41,280 nucleotides of DNA from NCBI GenBank assembly GCA_017438745.1, contig JAFRUS010000059.1, forward strand, positions 1 to 41,280. Direction: 5' to 3'. The stretch is from Oscillospiraceae bacterium. GTDB taxonomy: Bacteria; Bacillota; Clostridia; Oscillospirales; Ruminococcaceae. Positions 1-7,545 of the stretch are shown here, piece after piece (position 1 is the stretch's first letter; the number at the start of each line of letters is the position of its first letter). A program made the position numbers and the translations under genes. The notes below the pieces were generated by a model that saw nothing but the letters and a program-made list of their open reading frames with translations, did no database searches and was not told the DNA's origin.

Positions 1-1
1 C

Positions 2-26
2 CAGGGGGCGACCGCAAAGCCCCCTG
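2..26 (-). terminator. GC-rich hairpin downstream of the cysteine hydrolase gene
   Basis: Arms CAGGGGGC (2-9) and GCCCCCTG (19-26) pair perfectly around a 9-base loop. It lies just past the stop codon at 43-45 of the minus-strand gene, so it may end that transcript. The window edge hides any U-run. The text also resembles the central part of the interspersed repeat at 2233-2336, so it may instead be a truncated repeat copy. Confidence 0.35.
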
Positions 27-42
27 AATCTCCTCCCCTGAA

Positions 43-558
43 TCAAATCACATTACACTGACAAACTTTCATCGCCTCAATAGCATTCCTGTGGCTCTCC
101 GGAGTAACCCCAGCACAGCACTTCTCAATAACCGTAATATCCGTCTCCGGTGAAAACGCCCTTATAAGCATCGCATTACTAATAACACAAATATCCGTAC
201 AAAGCCCTGTCATATAAACCTCATCAGGCTTTTCCTCACGAACGATTTCCGCCAGCTTCTCAGAACCGAAGGTAACCTTCTCAATAATACGCCCCTCAGC
301 ATAAGCCTTAGTCTCCTTAAGAGCATCACAGATCTCCCATCCTTCTGTCCCCTTAATGCAGTGTTTTACAGGAAGCTTCTTACCTTCAAGCGTATCCATG
401 TAATCTTCAAAGTGTGTATCTTTAGTAAAAATAACCTCACCGTCAAACTCGTTTACAGTCTTAACAACTGCCGGTACAATACCTACCGCTTCCTTTGTGC
501 CGAGAGCACCGTCAATGAAGTCATTCTGCATGTCAATAACCATAAGTATCTTTTTCAT
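43..558 (-). CDS. Isochorismatase-family cysteine hydrolase (nicotinamidase-like)
   Basis: A 171-residue protein of the isochorismatase/nicotinamidase superfamily, which hydrolyses C-N bonds through a Cys-Asp-Lys triad; a cytosolic role in NAD salvage (nicotinamide to nicotinate) is the likeliest. The sequence shows the N-terminal strand VIDMQNDFI with Asp9, a KVTFGSE segment with Lys94, and GLCTDICV with candidate nucleophile Cys124. The DTH segment (Asp47, His49) and the following HCIKGTEGWEI are typical of nicotinamidases rather than of isochorismatases proper. Its length is normal for short Firmicute members. A promoter at 677-705 reads into it, and a weak AAGGGAAA ribosome-binding site precedes the ATG. 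Substrate is inferred; a general amidohydrolase of the same family cannot be excluded. Confidence 0.88.
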   Translation of the reverse strand: MKKILMVIDMQNDFIDGALGTKEAVGIVPAVVKTVNEFDGEVIFTKDTHFEDYMDTLEGKKLPVKHCIKGTEGWEICDALKETKAYAEGRIIEKVTFGSEKLAEIVREEKPDEVYMTGLCTDICVISNAMLIRAFSPETDITVIEKCCAGVTPESHRNAIEAMKVCQCNVI

Positions 559-676
559 ATTATCATTTCCCTTCCCTTTTTAACCGGAACATAAACCAGA
601 TCCGGTACTGATCTTATCCGGCAAAGCATTAAAATTTTACATACAACTTTATAAGAGCTCCGCCTTCTTTACCTAT

Positions 677-705
677 ATTATATCATTAAAAGCCCCCGTA
701 ATCAA
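677..705 (-). promoter_or_regulatory. Sigma-A promoter for the cysteine hydrolase gene
   Basis: On the minus strand TTGATT (705-700) is followed after exactly 17 bases by TATAAT (682-677). The predicted 5' UTR is about 110 bases and contains GC-rich inverted segments (CCGGA/TCCGG) but no riboswitch I recognise. Confidence 0.6.
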
Positions 706-821
706 TCGTTTTTTCGTCATTCGGGACCTTCTGCTGTGGGACAAAGCTCAATGTTGAATAATATTCAGTAATGGGCAAAAATCTTTTTTGTGTATTTAGG
801 CAAAAAAATATTGAAAAGCTA

Positions 822-850
822 TTGCCTTTTTTTAAAAAAAGTGATATAAT
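822..850 (+). promoter_or_regulatory. Sigma-A promoter for hpf
   Basis: TTGCCT (822-827), a 17-base spacer and a perfect TATAAT (845-850) lie 62 bases before the hpf start. The -35 overlaps an inverted repeat (AGGCAA at 799-804 against TTGCCT). Between 559 and 911 I see no gene, only this promoter and the divergent one at 677-705. Confidence 0.65.
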
Positions 851-911
851 ACAAATATCAACTTAGCAGACATGTTTTTTATGTATGCTTTGTTACAAAG
901 GAGGAATTTGT

Positions 912-1436
912 ATGAAAACAATTATATCAGCTAAGAAAATGAACATCCCACAGGCTTTTGACAATTACGCAAAGGAGAGACTTGATTCAAGATTATCAAA
1001 GTTCTTCGGCGACGATGCTGATGCAAAGATCGTTATCTCAGAGACAAGAGGACAGATCGTTGTCGAACTTACTGTAAGATACAACAATATTATTTACAGA
1101 TCAGAAAAAAGCGCTGTTGACAAGAACGACGCACTCGACGCAGCAATCGACAAGATCATCAGACAGATCCGCAAAAACAAGACAAGAGTTGAAAAGAAAC
1201 TCAAGGAAAATGCTTTTGCAGCTCCTTACGCTGAAGAAGTTGAAGAACAGTACGACTTCGAGGTTGTTAAGCATAAGAAATTCACAATGCGCCCGATGGA
1301 CGTAGACGAAGCTATCCTTCAGATGAATCTTCTTGGACACAACTTCTTTATGTTCAGCAACGCACAGACAGGTTCAACAAACGTAGTTTACAAGAGAACA
1401 GACGGTAACTACGCTGTACTCGAACCGGAAGTATAA
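912..1436 (+). CDS. hpf: Ribosome hibernation promoting factor, long form
   Basis: A 174-residue long-type HPF, which binds the 30S decoding channel and dimerises 70S ribosomes into inactive 100S particles in stationary phase or stress. The N-terminal domain (about 1-95, from MKTIISAKKMNIP) is the YfiA/S30EA fold, followed by a charged linker and a C-terminal dimerisation domain (about 120-174) with the family pattern KHKKFTMRPMDVDEA and LLGHNFFMF. The ATG at 912 is chosen because AAAGGAGG lies seven bases upstream and because homologues begin at this MKT; an earlier ATG in frame at 885 has no such site. Monocistronic, with its own promoter at 822-850 and a strong terminator at 1481-1521. Confidence 0.95.
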   Translation: MKTIISAKKMNIPQAFDNYAKERLDSRLSKFFGDDADAKIVISETRGQIVVELTVRYNNIIYRSEKSAVDKNDALDAAIDKIIRQIRKNKTRVEKKLKENAFAAPYAEEVEEQYDFEVVKHKKFTMRPMDVDEAILQMNLLGHNFFMFSNAQTGSTNVVYKRTDGNYAVLEPEV

Positions 1437-1480
1437 TGCCACATGCAGCGGTTACGCTGTAAGATAAAATCCTAAACAGA

Positions 1481-1521
1481 ACAGGGAAGGCTGCCGCTTA
1501 CCAGGCAGCCTTCCCTGTTTT
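1481..1521 (+). terminator. Rho-independent terminator of hpf
   Basis: A perfect 15-bp stem (ACAGGGAAGGCTGCC, 1481-1495, with its complement at 1504-1518) around an 8-base loop, followed by TTTT. Confidence 0.9.
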
Positions 1522-1614
1522 ATGCAAAAGTATTGACAGTACTATGTGGTTGTGATAAAATGTTATTAAAAACCAGTGCATATGGTTTTAAAAAATAAAA
1601 AGGAGACAGAAAAA

Positions 1615-2202
1615 ATGAAAAAACTACTTTCAAAATTCGACTACAACGCCCCTGTAATTCTTACATTTACTATCATAGCGTTTGTAGTCCAGCTCATCAG
1701 TTCGATACCGGGAACAAAAGCATTTCACAGTCTGTTTGTTGTACAGCGCGGATCACTTCTGAATCCGATCTTCTACTTAAGACTGTTCACCCACGTTATC
1801 GGTCACGGCGGCTGGGCTCACTTCATGGGCAACTTCAGCTTCATTCTTATTCTCGGACCTATGCTTGAAGAAAAATACGGAAGCAAGCGACTTTTATTCA
1901 TGATGGCTGTCACAGCAGTCCTTACTGCGGCGATCAACATCGTTTTCTTCAACGTTGCTCTCTGCGGTGCAAGCGGTATCGTGTTCATGTTCATACTTCT
2001 TGCTTCATGCGGAAATATTAAAGAAGGCAACATTCCTGTAACACTTATCCTTGCTGCTGCATTCTACATTGGTAACGAAATAATCAGTTCACTCGGTCAC
2101 GACAATGTATCTCAGCTTTCACACATTCTCGGCGGTCTTATAGGTGCAGGCTTCGGATTCATTTTTGCTCCGAAGAAAGATCAGAAGATCACTCCATACT
2201 GA
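1615..2202 (+). CDS. Rhomboid-family intramembrane serine protease
   Basis: A 195-residue integral membrane protein of the rhomboid family, which cleaves transmembrane substrates within the bilayer. The catalytic serine is in GASG (Ser120) at the start of a membrane helix, and the partner histidine is His170 in SHILGGLIGAG. The loop-and-helix motif HxxxN is present as His69-Asn73, followed by GPMLEEKYGS, a typical rhomboid L1-TM2 transition. Six hydrophobic segments give the minimal rhomboid core with no extra domain. The ATG at 1615 follows AGGAGA by eight bases; an earlier in-frame ATG at 1576 would add a charged, unconserved 13-residue stretch without a site. Substrate unknown; neighbours give no hint. 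Confidence 0.88.
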   Translation: MKKLLSKFDYNAPVILTFTIIAFVVQLISSIPGTKAFHSLFVVQRGSLLNPIFYLRLFTHVIGHGGWAHFMGNFSFILILGPMLEEKYGSKRLLFMMAVTAVLTAAINIVFFNVALCGASGIVFMFILLASCGNIKEGNIPVTLILAAAFYIGNEIISSLGHDNVSQLSHILGGLIGAGFGFIFAPKKDQKITPY

Positions 2203-2232
2203 TAAAAAAATCTGTTTTATATCTTAGGAAAT

Positions 2233-2336
2233 ACTGATTAAGTCAGCAATCCGGCTTCACCGGATTGCCAGGAGGGGGAGATTACGGGGCTTCGCCCCGT
2301 GCCCCACGCTGATTTATGAATAAATCAGCGTTTTCC
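2233..2336 (+). repeat. Three-hairpin interspersed repeat, copy 1
   Basis: An intergenic element of about 100 bases with three successive hairpins: GCAATCCGG/CCGGATTGC (2246-2268, loop CTTCA), ACGGGGC/GCCCCGT (2284-2300, loop TTC) and CGCTGATTTA/TAAATCAGCG (2307-2330, loop TGAA) ending in TTTT. Its ends, CTGATT and AATCAG, are inverted. A second copy lies at 7645-7744 and a diverged reverse copy at 18045-18112. The last hairpin plus TTTT could end rhomboid transcription. Confidence 0.8.
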
Positions 2337-2344
2337 TTAAAATC

Positions 2345-2386
2345 AAAGGCGCTGCGCACATCGTAAAAGATGCACGCAGCGCTTTT
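2345..2386. terminator. Bidirectional terminator between rhomboid and pseudouridine synthase genes
   Basis: AAAGGCGCTGCG-CA-CATC pairs with GATG-CA-CGCAGCGCTTTT around GTAAAA, with one internal loop. T-runs are present on both strands, and the flanking genes converge. Confidence 0.7.
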
Positions 2387-2389
2387 CAG

Positions 2390-3346
2390 TTATGTTAAAA
2401 ACCATATGTCACGGCACTCAAATTCCCTGCCCTCAAGATAGGAAAGTACATTTTCCTCTTCAGTTTTCCTGAACATGAGCCTGTACGCACACAGTGCCTG
2501 ATATTCAAATCCGGAATGTTCATTGACCTCGCGCCTGCCGTACTTTGTGTCACCGACCAGAGGACATCCTATAAATGCCATGTGTGCCCTTATCTGATGA
2601 GTACGTCCGGTAACAAGTTCAACTTCTGCAAGCACATATCCTCCGAAGGACTGATCCACTACCCTGTACTTTGTAATAATCTGCTTGCTTCCTTCAAATT
2701 CTTCATTCTTTACCGTAACAATGTTGGTGGCGTTATCTTTCCTGTGCCAGGCTGTGATAGTCGCCTTATGCTTCTCCGGAAGTGAAGAAAGAAGACACAG
2801 ATATTTCTTTACCACATTGTTTTCCCTGATCTTTTTATTGATCTCACGGAGGGCTGCAGCATTTTTCGCTCCGATGACTATACCTGCTGTATTCCTGTCG
2901 AGACGGTTGCACAGTGCAGGAGCAAATGAATTCTCAGATGCGGGATCATACTCACCGTGTTTTACAAGATAGTTCTTAAGTCTGTCAGCAAGCGTATCGC
3001 CTTCGTTTTTGCTGTCACTGTGAACTATGACACCCGGTTTCTTGTTCAGAACAATAATGTTTTCGTCTTCGTAAATGATATCTTCCTTTTTTAAAACAGC
3101 ACCGCTCCGGAACACCTGCTTTTTTTCAGTTTTCTGGTTTCCGAGAAGTTCGTCGTTTATGAATATTTTAAGTTCGTCTCCGGCTTTAAGTCTGGTGGAT
3201 ATCTCGCATCTTCTGCCGTTGAGTTTGATGTTCTTTGTCCTTATCGCCTTGTACATAACGCTTTTCTGCAGTTCAGGAAAAGCTTTCATAATGAATTTGT
3301 CAAGGCGCTGATCAGCGTCGTTGCTTTGTATAATAAACTGTTTCAT
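2390..3346 (-). CDS. RluA/RluD-family 23S rRNA-type pseudouridine synthase
   Basis: A 318-residue pseudouridine synthase that isomerises uridines in rRNA (possibly 23S, by analogy with RluC/RluD). An S4 RNA-binding domain occupies about 12-75 (DQRLDKFIMKAFPELQ ... IKLNGRRCE), followed by the RluA-type catalytic domain from about 90. The catalytic aspartate is in CNRLDRNTAGIVIGAK, the Clostridium-type variant of the HRLDxxTSG motif; GRTHQIRAHMAFIGCPLVGDTKYG is the conserved downstream motif. AAGGAG stands eight bases before the ATG. A promoter is seen at 3376-3404. The exact target uridine cannot be told from sequence. Confidence 0.92.
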   Translation of the reverse strand: MKQFIIQSNDADQRLDKFIMKAFPELQKSVMYKAIRTKNIKLNGRRCEISTRLKAGDELKIFINDELLGNQKTEKKQVFRSGAVLKKEDIIYEDENIIVLNKKPGVIVHSDSKNEGDTLADRLKNYLVKHGEYDPASENSFAPALCNRLDRNTAGIVIGAKNAAALREINKKIRENNVVKKYLCLLSSLPEKHKATITAWHRKDNATNIVTVKNEEFEGSKQIITKYRVVDQSFGGYVLAEVELVTGRTHQIRAHMAFIGCPLVGDTKYGRREVNEHSGFEYQALCAYRLMFRKTEEENVLSYLEGREFECRDIWFLT

Positions 3347-3375
3347 AGAGCTCCTTCAAAAGTGATGATATAGAC

Positions 3376-3404
3376 AGTATATCATATTACTGCTTTAATT
3401 TCAA
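3376..3404 (-). promoter_or_regulatory. Sigma-A promoter for the pseudouridine synthase gene
   Basis: On the minus strand TTGAAA (3404-3399), 17 bases, TATACT (3381-3376). A small inverted repeat GATATA-GACAG-TATATC (3367-3383) overlaps the -10 and start region and could be an operator. Confidence 0.6.
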
Positions 3405-3469
3405 TAGGTTTCACCATTTTTAAGGGTATATTTTTATAAGTGTTACACAATTTAATTTCACATTTTCCT

Positions 3470-3498
3470 TTGACTATGTGCAGTTTTCATGATATAAT
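3470..3498 (+). promoter_or_regulatory. Sigma-A promoter for the Fe-ADH-family gene
   Basis: TTGACT (3470-3475), a 17-base spacer and perfect TATAAT (3493-3498). Transcription would begin near 3505, which rules out the upstream ATG at 3440 and supports the start at 3533. Confidence 0.75.
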
Positions 3499-3532
3499 AG
3501 TATTAAGAACATCACCGGAGGTGAAATCACAG

Positions 3533-4750
3533 ATGGGTATGAGAAAAAAATATCTGTCTTCAAAACAGCAGATAGCATGCAGCATAATAAGAATGAAGAA
3601 ACTGCACATAACAGAAAAATATACAGGATCAGGTTCTGTGCTCCATTTAGCTGAGATAATGCGCAATGAAGGCGCAAGAAAAGTTATGATCGTTACAGAC
3701 GAAACTGTTGCAGAGCATGGACACACGATAAATTTTGAAGAAAAACTGAATGATTTCGATATTGAATACACCCGTTTTACTGATACAGACGGCAAGGCAG
3801 ATGATGAATGCCTTGAAAAAGGATTCGAACACTTTGTTTCAGAAAAATGTGATACTGTAATGGCAATAGGCGGAGGCACCGTTATCGACTGTGCCAAACT
3901 CATCGCTCTTCGCGCAGCAAATCCGTCAAAAAACATGAATTATTTCCTGGACTACACGTCCTCTCCGAAACAGGCAGTTCCACTCTACGCTGCTCCTACA
4001 ACGCCCGGCAGCGGATCAGAGATTTCTCTTATCGCCTTCTACACAGACCAGAAAGGATGCAAGTGTCCGGTGTTCACGCCTGAAATGGTCCCGCGTGCAG
4101 CTGCACTGGATCCTGATTTTCTTTATACTCTCGGACCAGAAATGACTTCCTTCTGCGGCATGAACACACTTACACGCGCAATAGAATCATATATCAGTAC
4201 CTACTCGGAACGTTTCTACAGGGACACACTCAATGCCCCGAAGGCGTGCAGAATGGTTTTCGAAAACCTGTACGAAGCTGTTCTTGATCCTGATAATATA
4301 ACTGCTAAAATTAATCTTCTGAAAGCGTCGTACTATGCCGGTGTCTCATACAGGCGCTCCATCGGCGGATATATTTCTTCTCTGGCTAACAGAATGACCG
4401 AACTGTACGATATACCTTTCGGTAAAGCATGCGCGGTTTTCCTGCCAATAATACTCGAAGAATACATGCCGGAAATAATAACTGACCTGGCAGCCATATC
4501 TTATCACTGTGACTTTACTGATGACAGAAACACAGAAGTAGAAAATGCGTTCAGAATGATCGAACAGATAAAAGATCTTAACATGCTTCTCGGACTTCCT
4601 GATCATTTCGAGGAACTTCTTGAAAAGGACATCAACCTGATAATAAAGCGCACTCAGAACGACGTGCGTATATGCGGGTGTCCGAAGATATTTACTGACT
4701 CAGAACTTGAATCGGTGCTGTATGATCTTACGTACAAACGCAAACACTGA
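3533..4750 (+). CDS. Iron-containing alcohol dehydrogenase-family protein lacking metal ligands
   Basis: A 405-residue protein with the Fe-ADH (group III) fold. The N-terminal dinucleotide-binding half is well kept: AIGGGTVIDCAKL (the GGGS/T nucleotide motif) and TTPGSGSEIS. The metal-binding half is not. Where FucO-type enzymes have DALTHAIE this protein has NTLTRAIE (Asn211, Arg215 for Asp and His), and where they have GYVHxMAH...PHG it has GYISSLANRMTELYDIPFG (Ser282, Asn286, Phe296 for His). All four ligands are therefore replaced, so ordinary metal-dependent alcohol oxidation is unlikely; it may be a pseudoenzyme or have a new chemistry. GGAGG sits 11 bases before the ATG at 3533, downstream of a strong promoter. 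Single-gene unit ending in the terminator at 4840-4873. Confidence 0.85.
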   Translation: MGMRKKYLSSKQQIACSIIRMKKLHITEKYTGSGSVLHLAEIMRNEGARKVMIVTDETVAEHGHTINFEEKLNDFDIEYTRFTDTDGKADDECLEKGFEHFVSEKCDTVMAIGGGTVIDCAKLIALRAANPSKNMNYFLDYTSSPKQAVPLYAAPTTPGSGSEISLIAFYTDQKGCKCPVFTPEMVPRAAALDPDFLYTLGPEMTSFCGMNTLTRAIESYISTYSERFYRDTLNAPKACRMVFENLYEAVLDPDNITAKINLLKASYYAGVSYRRSIGGYISSLANRMTELYDIPFGKACAVFLPIILEEYMPEIITDLAAISYHCDFTDDRNTEVENAFRMIEQIKDLNMLLGLPDHFEELLEKDINLIIKRTQNDVRICGCPKIFTDSELESVLYDLTYKRKH

Positions 4751-4839
4751 GAAATCATGTTTCCGTATGTCGGCAATTTTCAATTTTCTGTTTCAGGCAC
4801 TTTTTATTAGTCTACAATAAAATTTAATTACGCACAAAA

Positions 4840-4873
4840 AAGGCAGACCCTTTCGGATCTGCCTTGATTTTTT
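4840..4873. terminator. Bidirectional terminator
   Basis: AAGGCAGA (4840-4847) pairs with TCTGCCTT (4858-4865), extended by CC/GG around TTTC, with A-runs on the left and ATTTTTT on the right. It lies between convergent genes. Confidence 0.8.
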
Positions 4874-4889
4874 GTCTGAACTGATTTTA

Positions 4890-6446
4890 TCAGTCTGTCA
4901 TCATACCGTTTTCGTTGAAGTTTCTTTCTTCGCCGTTGTAATTATACTTGCCAGCTCTGATAACACCGTCTTCACCGAAGTAGTAAACTGTTCCGTCCAT
5001 GTTCTGGAATCCCTTCTGGAGAACACCGTCAGAGTTGAAGAAGTACTTGTTACCGTCGATTGTCTGGTAACCTGCAAGACCACGTCCGTCTGATGCGAAG
5101 TAGTAGTCATCGCCGTTCATGTTGATCCAGCCCTGCTGTACAACACCGTTTTCATCGAGGTAGTATCTGTTGCCTCTTGCGAAGATGTAGCCTGTAAGCT
5201 TATTACCGTCATCCCAGCTGAAGCAGTACTTGTAACCGTCAATGTTTCTGAAGCCCTTGCACATCTTACCGTCGTTTTCGAAGAAGCATGTCTTGTTGTT
5301 GTATGAGCGCCAGCCCTTAGCCATTCTGCCTTCGTCATCGAAGAAGTATGTGTTGTAGTTGATTTCTTTTTCGCCGCCGGTCATGATTGTGTAGTCATCG
5401 TTTGTATAGTATGTGTTGTCACCGAACTGAGCAAAGCCCTTGTTGAGTGTTATACCGTTGTCATCGAGGAAATACTTCTTGCCGTCGATCTCGTTGAGAC
5501 CCTTAAGCGGTTCACCCTTGTCATTGAAGAACTGCTTGTGGCCGTCAGGTACAGCAGGCTTTTCAGGTTCCGGATTTGAAGAAGGAGCTTCTGATGGCTT
5601 GTCTGAAGGCTTTTCAGATGGCTTTTCTTCTGCCGCAGTTGTAACTGCTTCTGTAACAGCTTCTGTTGTAACTGCTGTTGTTGTAACTTCAGCTGACTGA
5701 TCAGGGCAGCCGAATTCATCAAAGTTGTAAAGTGTATCATCTACACGAAGTTCACCGCTTGCTGCGCTGAAATCATCTGTGAAGTAGTGTGTGCCGTCAT
5801 CGAGGATTTTCCAGCCTCTTGCGAGCTGACCGTCTTCGTCTGCGTAGAAGTTCTTTCCGTCAGCTTCGAACCAGCCAGTCTGCATTTCACCGTCTGAATT
5901 GAAGTAGTAGTCATTGCCTTCAATGTTCTGGAAGCCTGTCATTGCCTGTCCGTCGTCTCTGAAGCAGTAGATCTTTCCGTCAACTACCTTGAAGCCTGTG
6001 AACATTGCGTAAGTTTCTTCATCGAAATAGAATACCTGTGAACCGATCTTGTAAATACCGGTAGCAAGTGTTCCTTCCTTTGTAACATAAACGAGATTAT
6101 CATTATATGTTGTCCAGCCCGGTGTGATTCCTCCGTTTGCATCGAAGAAATACGTCTTGCCGTCGATCTCATAAAGTCCCTGAACCTTTTCATGTGTTTC
6201 AGGATCGATATAGATCATTCTTCCGTCTATACTGTTCCAGCCGGCGCTGTTTTCAGTTGAAACAGTAGGCTTAGTACTGCCGCTTCCGCCGCGAGAAAGA
6301 AGAAATCCGATTACAGGAAGAGCTACGAGTACAGCTGCACCGAATACGCATACTGCAACGATCATAGGATCCTGTTTTTTCTTCTTGTTTCCTGAATTAA
6401 AATTAACGTTCTGTTTATTATTTTTAGCCTTAGTTTTCTTTGCCAA
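4890..6446 (-). CDS. Membrane-anchored cell-wall/glucan-binding repeat protein
   Basis: A 518-residue protein with a lysine-rich cytosolic tail, one transmembrane segment (about 27-50, MIVAVCVFGAAVLVALPVIGFLL) and an exported part built from about twenty aromatic repeats of roughly 20 residues, such as EIDGKTYFFDANGG and NINGDDYYF-like units. These are CW_binding/glucan-binding repeats, known from choline-binding proteins and glucosyltransferases. Two arrays (about 70-260 and 310-515) flank a Thr/Glu/Pro/Ser-rich linker (about 260-310, TTEAVTEAV and PSEKPSDKPSEAP). No enzymatic domain is visible. The start is read as TTG at 6446 because GAGGTGAT stands just before it; the GTG at 6455 lies inside that site. 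It could tether the cell to wall polymers or polysaccharide; ligand unknown. Confidence 0.82.
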   Translation of the reverse strand: MAKKTKAKNNKQNVNFNSGNKKKKQDPMIVAVCVFGAAVLVALPVIGFLLSRGGSGSTKPTVSTENSAGWNSIDGRMIYIDPETHEKVQGLYEIDGKTYFFDANGGITPGWTTYNDNLVYVTKEGTLATGIYKIGSQVFYFDEETYAMFTGFKVVDGKIYCFRDDGQAMTGFQNIEGNDYYFNSDGEMQTGWFEADGKNFYADEDGQLARGWKILDDGTHYFTDDFSAASGELRVDDTLYNFDEFGCPDQSAEVTTTAVTTEAVTEAVTTAAEEKPSEKPSDKPSEAPSSNPEPEKPAVPDGHKQFFNDKGEPLKGLNEIDGKKYFLDDNGITLNKGFAQFGDNTYYTNDDYTIMTGGEKEINYNTYFFDDEGRMAKGWRSYNNKTCFFENDGKMCKGFRNIDGYKYCFSWDDGNKLTGYIFARGNRYYLDENGVVQQGWINMNGDDYYFASDGRGLAGYQTIDGNKYFFNSDGVLQKGFQNMDGTVYYFGEDGVIRAGKYNYNGEERNFNENGMMTD

Positions 6447-6509
6447 CTTTATCACCTCATGAATAAAATTTATTTACCGGAAACATATGCTATTCAATTA
6501 TACCAATAT

Positions 6510-6538
6510 ATTTTAGCATATTATAAAAAACTTTTCAA
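6510..6538 (-). promoter_or_regulatory. Probable sigma-A promoter for the repeat protein
   Basis: On the minus strand TTGAAA (6538-6533), 17 bases, TAAAAT (6515-6510). It overlaps the corA terminator hairpin. Confidence 0.5.
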
Positions 6539-6560
6539 GTCTTTATCAGAAAAGTTTTTT
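6525..6560 (-). terminator. Terminator overlapping the corA stop codon
   Basis: AAAAAACTTTTC (6525-6536 in plus-strand text) is complementary to GAAAAGTTTTTT (6549-6560). Read on the minus strand the hairpin ends in a U-run, and its 5' arm encodes the last corA codons. Confidence 0.7.
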
Positions 6561-7487
6561 CTTAAAGAAAATAAACGCAATAATAAGACTGAGAACTATA
6601 GTGAAAATGATTACCAGAGCAAATCCGTGAGGATTCTGCGACAGCGGCATACTCTGCGGATTCAGGTTCATTCCGTAGGCACTGAATATCATTGTCGGGA
6701 TCGAAAGAACGATGGTGATAGTGGCAAGGATCTTCATGATAATATTCAGGTTGTTGTTGATGATAGATGCAAAAGCATCGGTCATGCCGCCGAGGATTCC
6801 AGAGTAGATGTTTGACATCTCCATGGCCTGCTTGTTCTCGATGATAACATCTTCGAGAAGGTCCTGATCTTCCGGATACTTCTTGACAGCCTCAGTCTTC
6901 AGAAGCTTTTCAAGCACCATTTCATTTGAACGAAGTGAAGTTGTAAAGTACATAAGACTCTTTTCGAGTTCGAGCATCTCAATAAGTTCCTTGTTCTTGG
7001 TGGACTTATGCATGTTTGTTTCAATGGCCTCGCTCTGCCTGTTTATGTTTCGGAGGTACTGAAGAAACAGTGATGCGTTTCTGTAAAGGATCTGAAGAAC
7101 GAACCTTGTTTTCATGTGAGTGTGGAAATTACGTATTTTCGACTGAGCAAAGGCTTTCAGTACTTCTGTTTCTTCGAGACAGACAGTAATGATCGTCTTT
7201 TTCGTCAGTATTATAGACATTGGTATGGTAACATAATACTGCTTTTCATTGTGAACTTCTATTGTAGGAACGTCAACGATGATCATTGTGTAAGCATCTT
7301 CAATCTGGATACGTGAACGTTCCTCATCATCGAGGGCAGCACGGATGTCGTCTGTCTCGATGCCGTTCTGCTGTGCTATCTCGATAAGTTCTGTCTCTGA
7401 CGGTGCAACAAGAGAGATCCAGCAGCCTTCTTCCCATGAATCAATAGTGCTGATCTTACCGTCATTGGTTTTGTAGATCTGTTTCAT
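6546..7487 (-). CDS. corA: CorA-family magnesium/divalent cation channel
   Basis: A 313-residue CorA-type channel moving Mg2+ (or Co2+, Ni2+) through a homopentamer in the cytoplasmic membrane. The cytosolic alpha/beta domain and long stalk helix fill about 1-250; two C-terminal membrane helices follow. The family signature is present as SAYGMNLNP at the end of the first helix, and the chain ends in FFKKKLF, the usual basic tail. Length is normal. The start ATG at 7487 follows AAAGGGAG by about 14 bases, a long spacing, and that site lies in the arm of a stable hairpin (7505-7536) downstream of a short ORF (7546-7599). Translation may therefore be gated by the leader. Confidence 0.92.
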   Translation of the reverse strand: MKQIYKTNDGKISTIDSWEEGCWISLVAPSETELIEIAQQNGIETDDIRAALDDEERSRIQIEDAYTMIIVDVPTIEVHNEKQYYVTIPMSIILTKKTIITVCLEETEVLKAFAQSKIRNFHTHMKTRFVLQILYRNASLFLQYLRNINRQSEAIETNMHKSTKNKELIEMLELEKSLMYFTTSLRSNEMVLEKLLKTEAVKKYPEDQDLLEDVIIENKQAMEMSNIYSGILGGMTDAFASIINNNLNIIMKILATITIVLSIPTMIFSAYGMNLNPQSMPLSQNPHGFALVIIFTIVLSLIIAFIFFKKKLF

Positions 7488-7504
7488 AATAAAAAGTCTT
7501 ACTC

Positions 7505-7536
7505 CCTTTCAGATCCGGACAGACGGACCTGAAAGG
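7505..7536 (-). promoter_or_regulatory. corA leader hairpin covering the ribosome-binding site
   Basis: In the minus-strand RNA CCTTTCAGGTCCG (7536-7524) pairs with CGGATCTGAAAGG (7517-7505) over 13 bp (one G-U). The 3' arm runs into AAAGGGAG, the corA ribosome-binding site (7509-7502). A competing smaller hairpin, GACCT-TTC-AGGTC, uses the 5' arm. The layout is that of a translational switch; function is inferred. Confidence 0.55.
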
Positions 7537-7545
7537 TCTGAAAAA

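Noticed and set aside
559..911. Riboswitch in the long leader of the cysteine hydrolase gene
   Set aside because: GC-rich inverted segments exist but match no riboswitch consensus I can recognise; a covariance-model scan would be needed.
2390..3346. Loss of the His of HRLD in the pseudouridine synthase
   Set aside because: CNRLDRNT(A/G)G is a usual variant in Clostridium-type RluA-family proteins and the catalytic Asp is present.
5440..5740. Gln/Leu-rich and Ser-rich open frames within the wall-binding protein gene
   Set aside because: They are frame shadows of the Thr/Glu/Pro linker, with low-complexity translation and no start signals.
4900..6200. Regular repeats resembling a CRISPR array or minisatellite
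   Set aside because: The periodicity is about 60 bases and in frame; it encodes aromatic wall-binding repeats with varied DNA rather than identical repeats and unique spacers.
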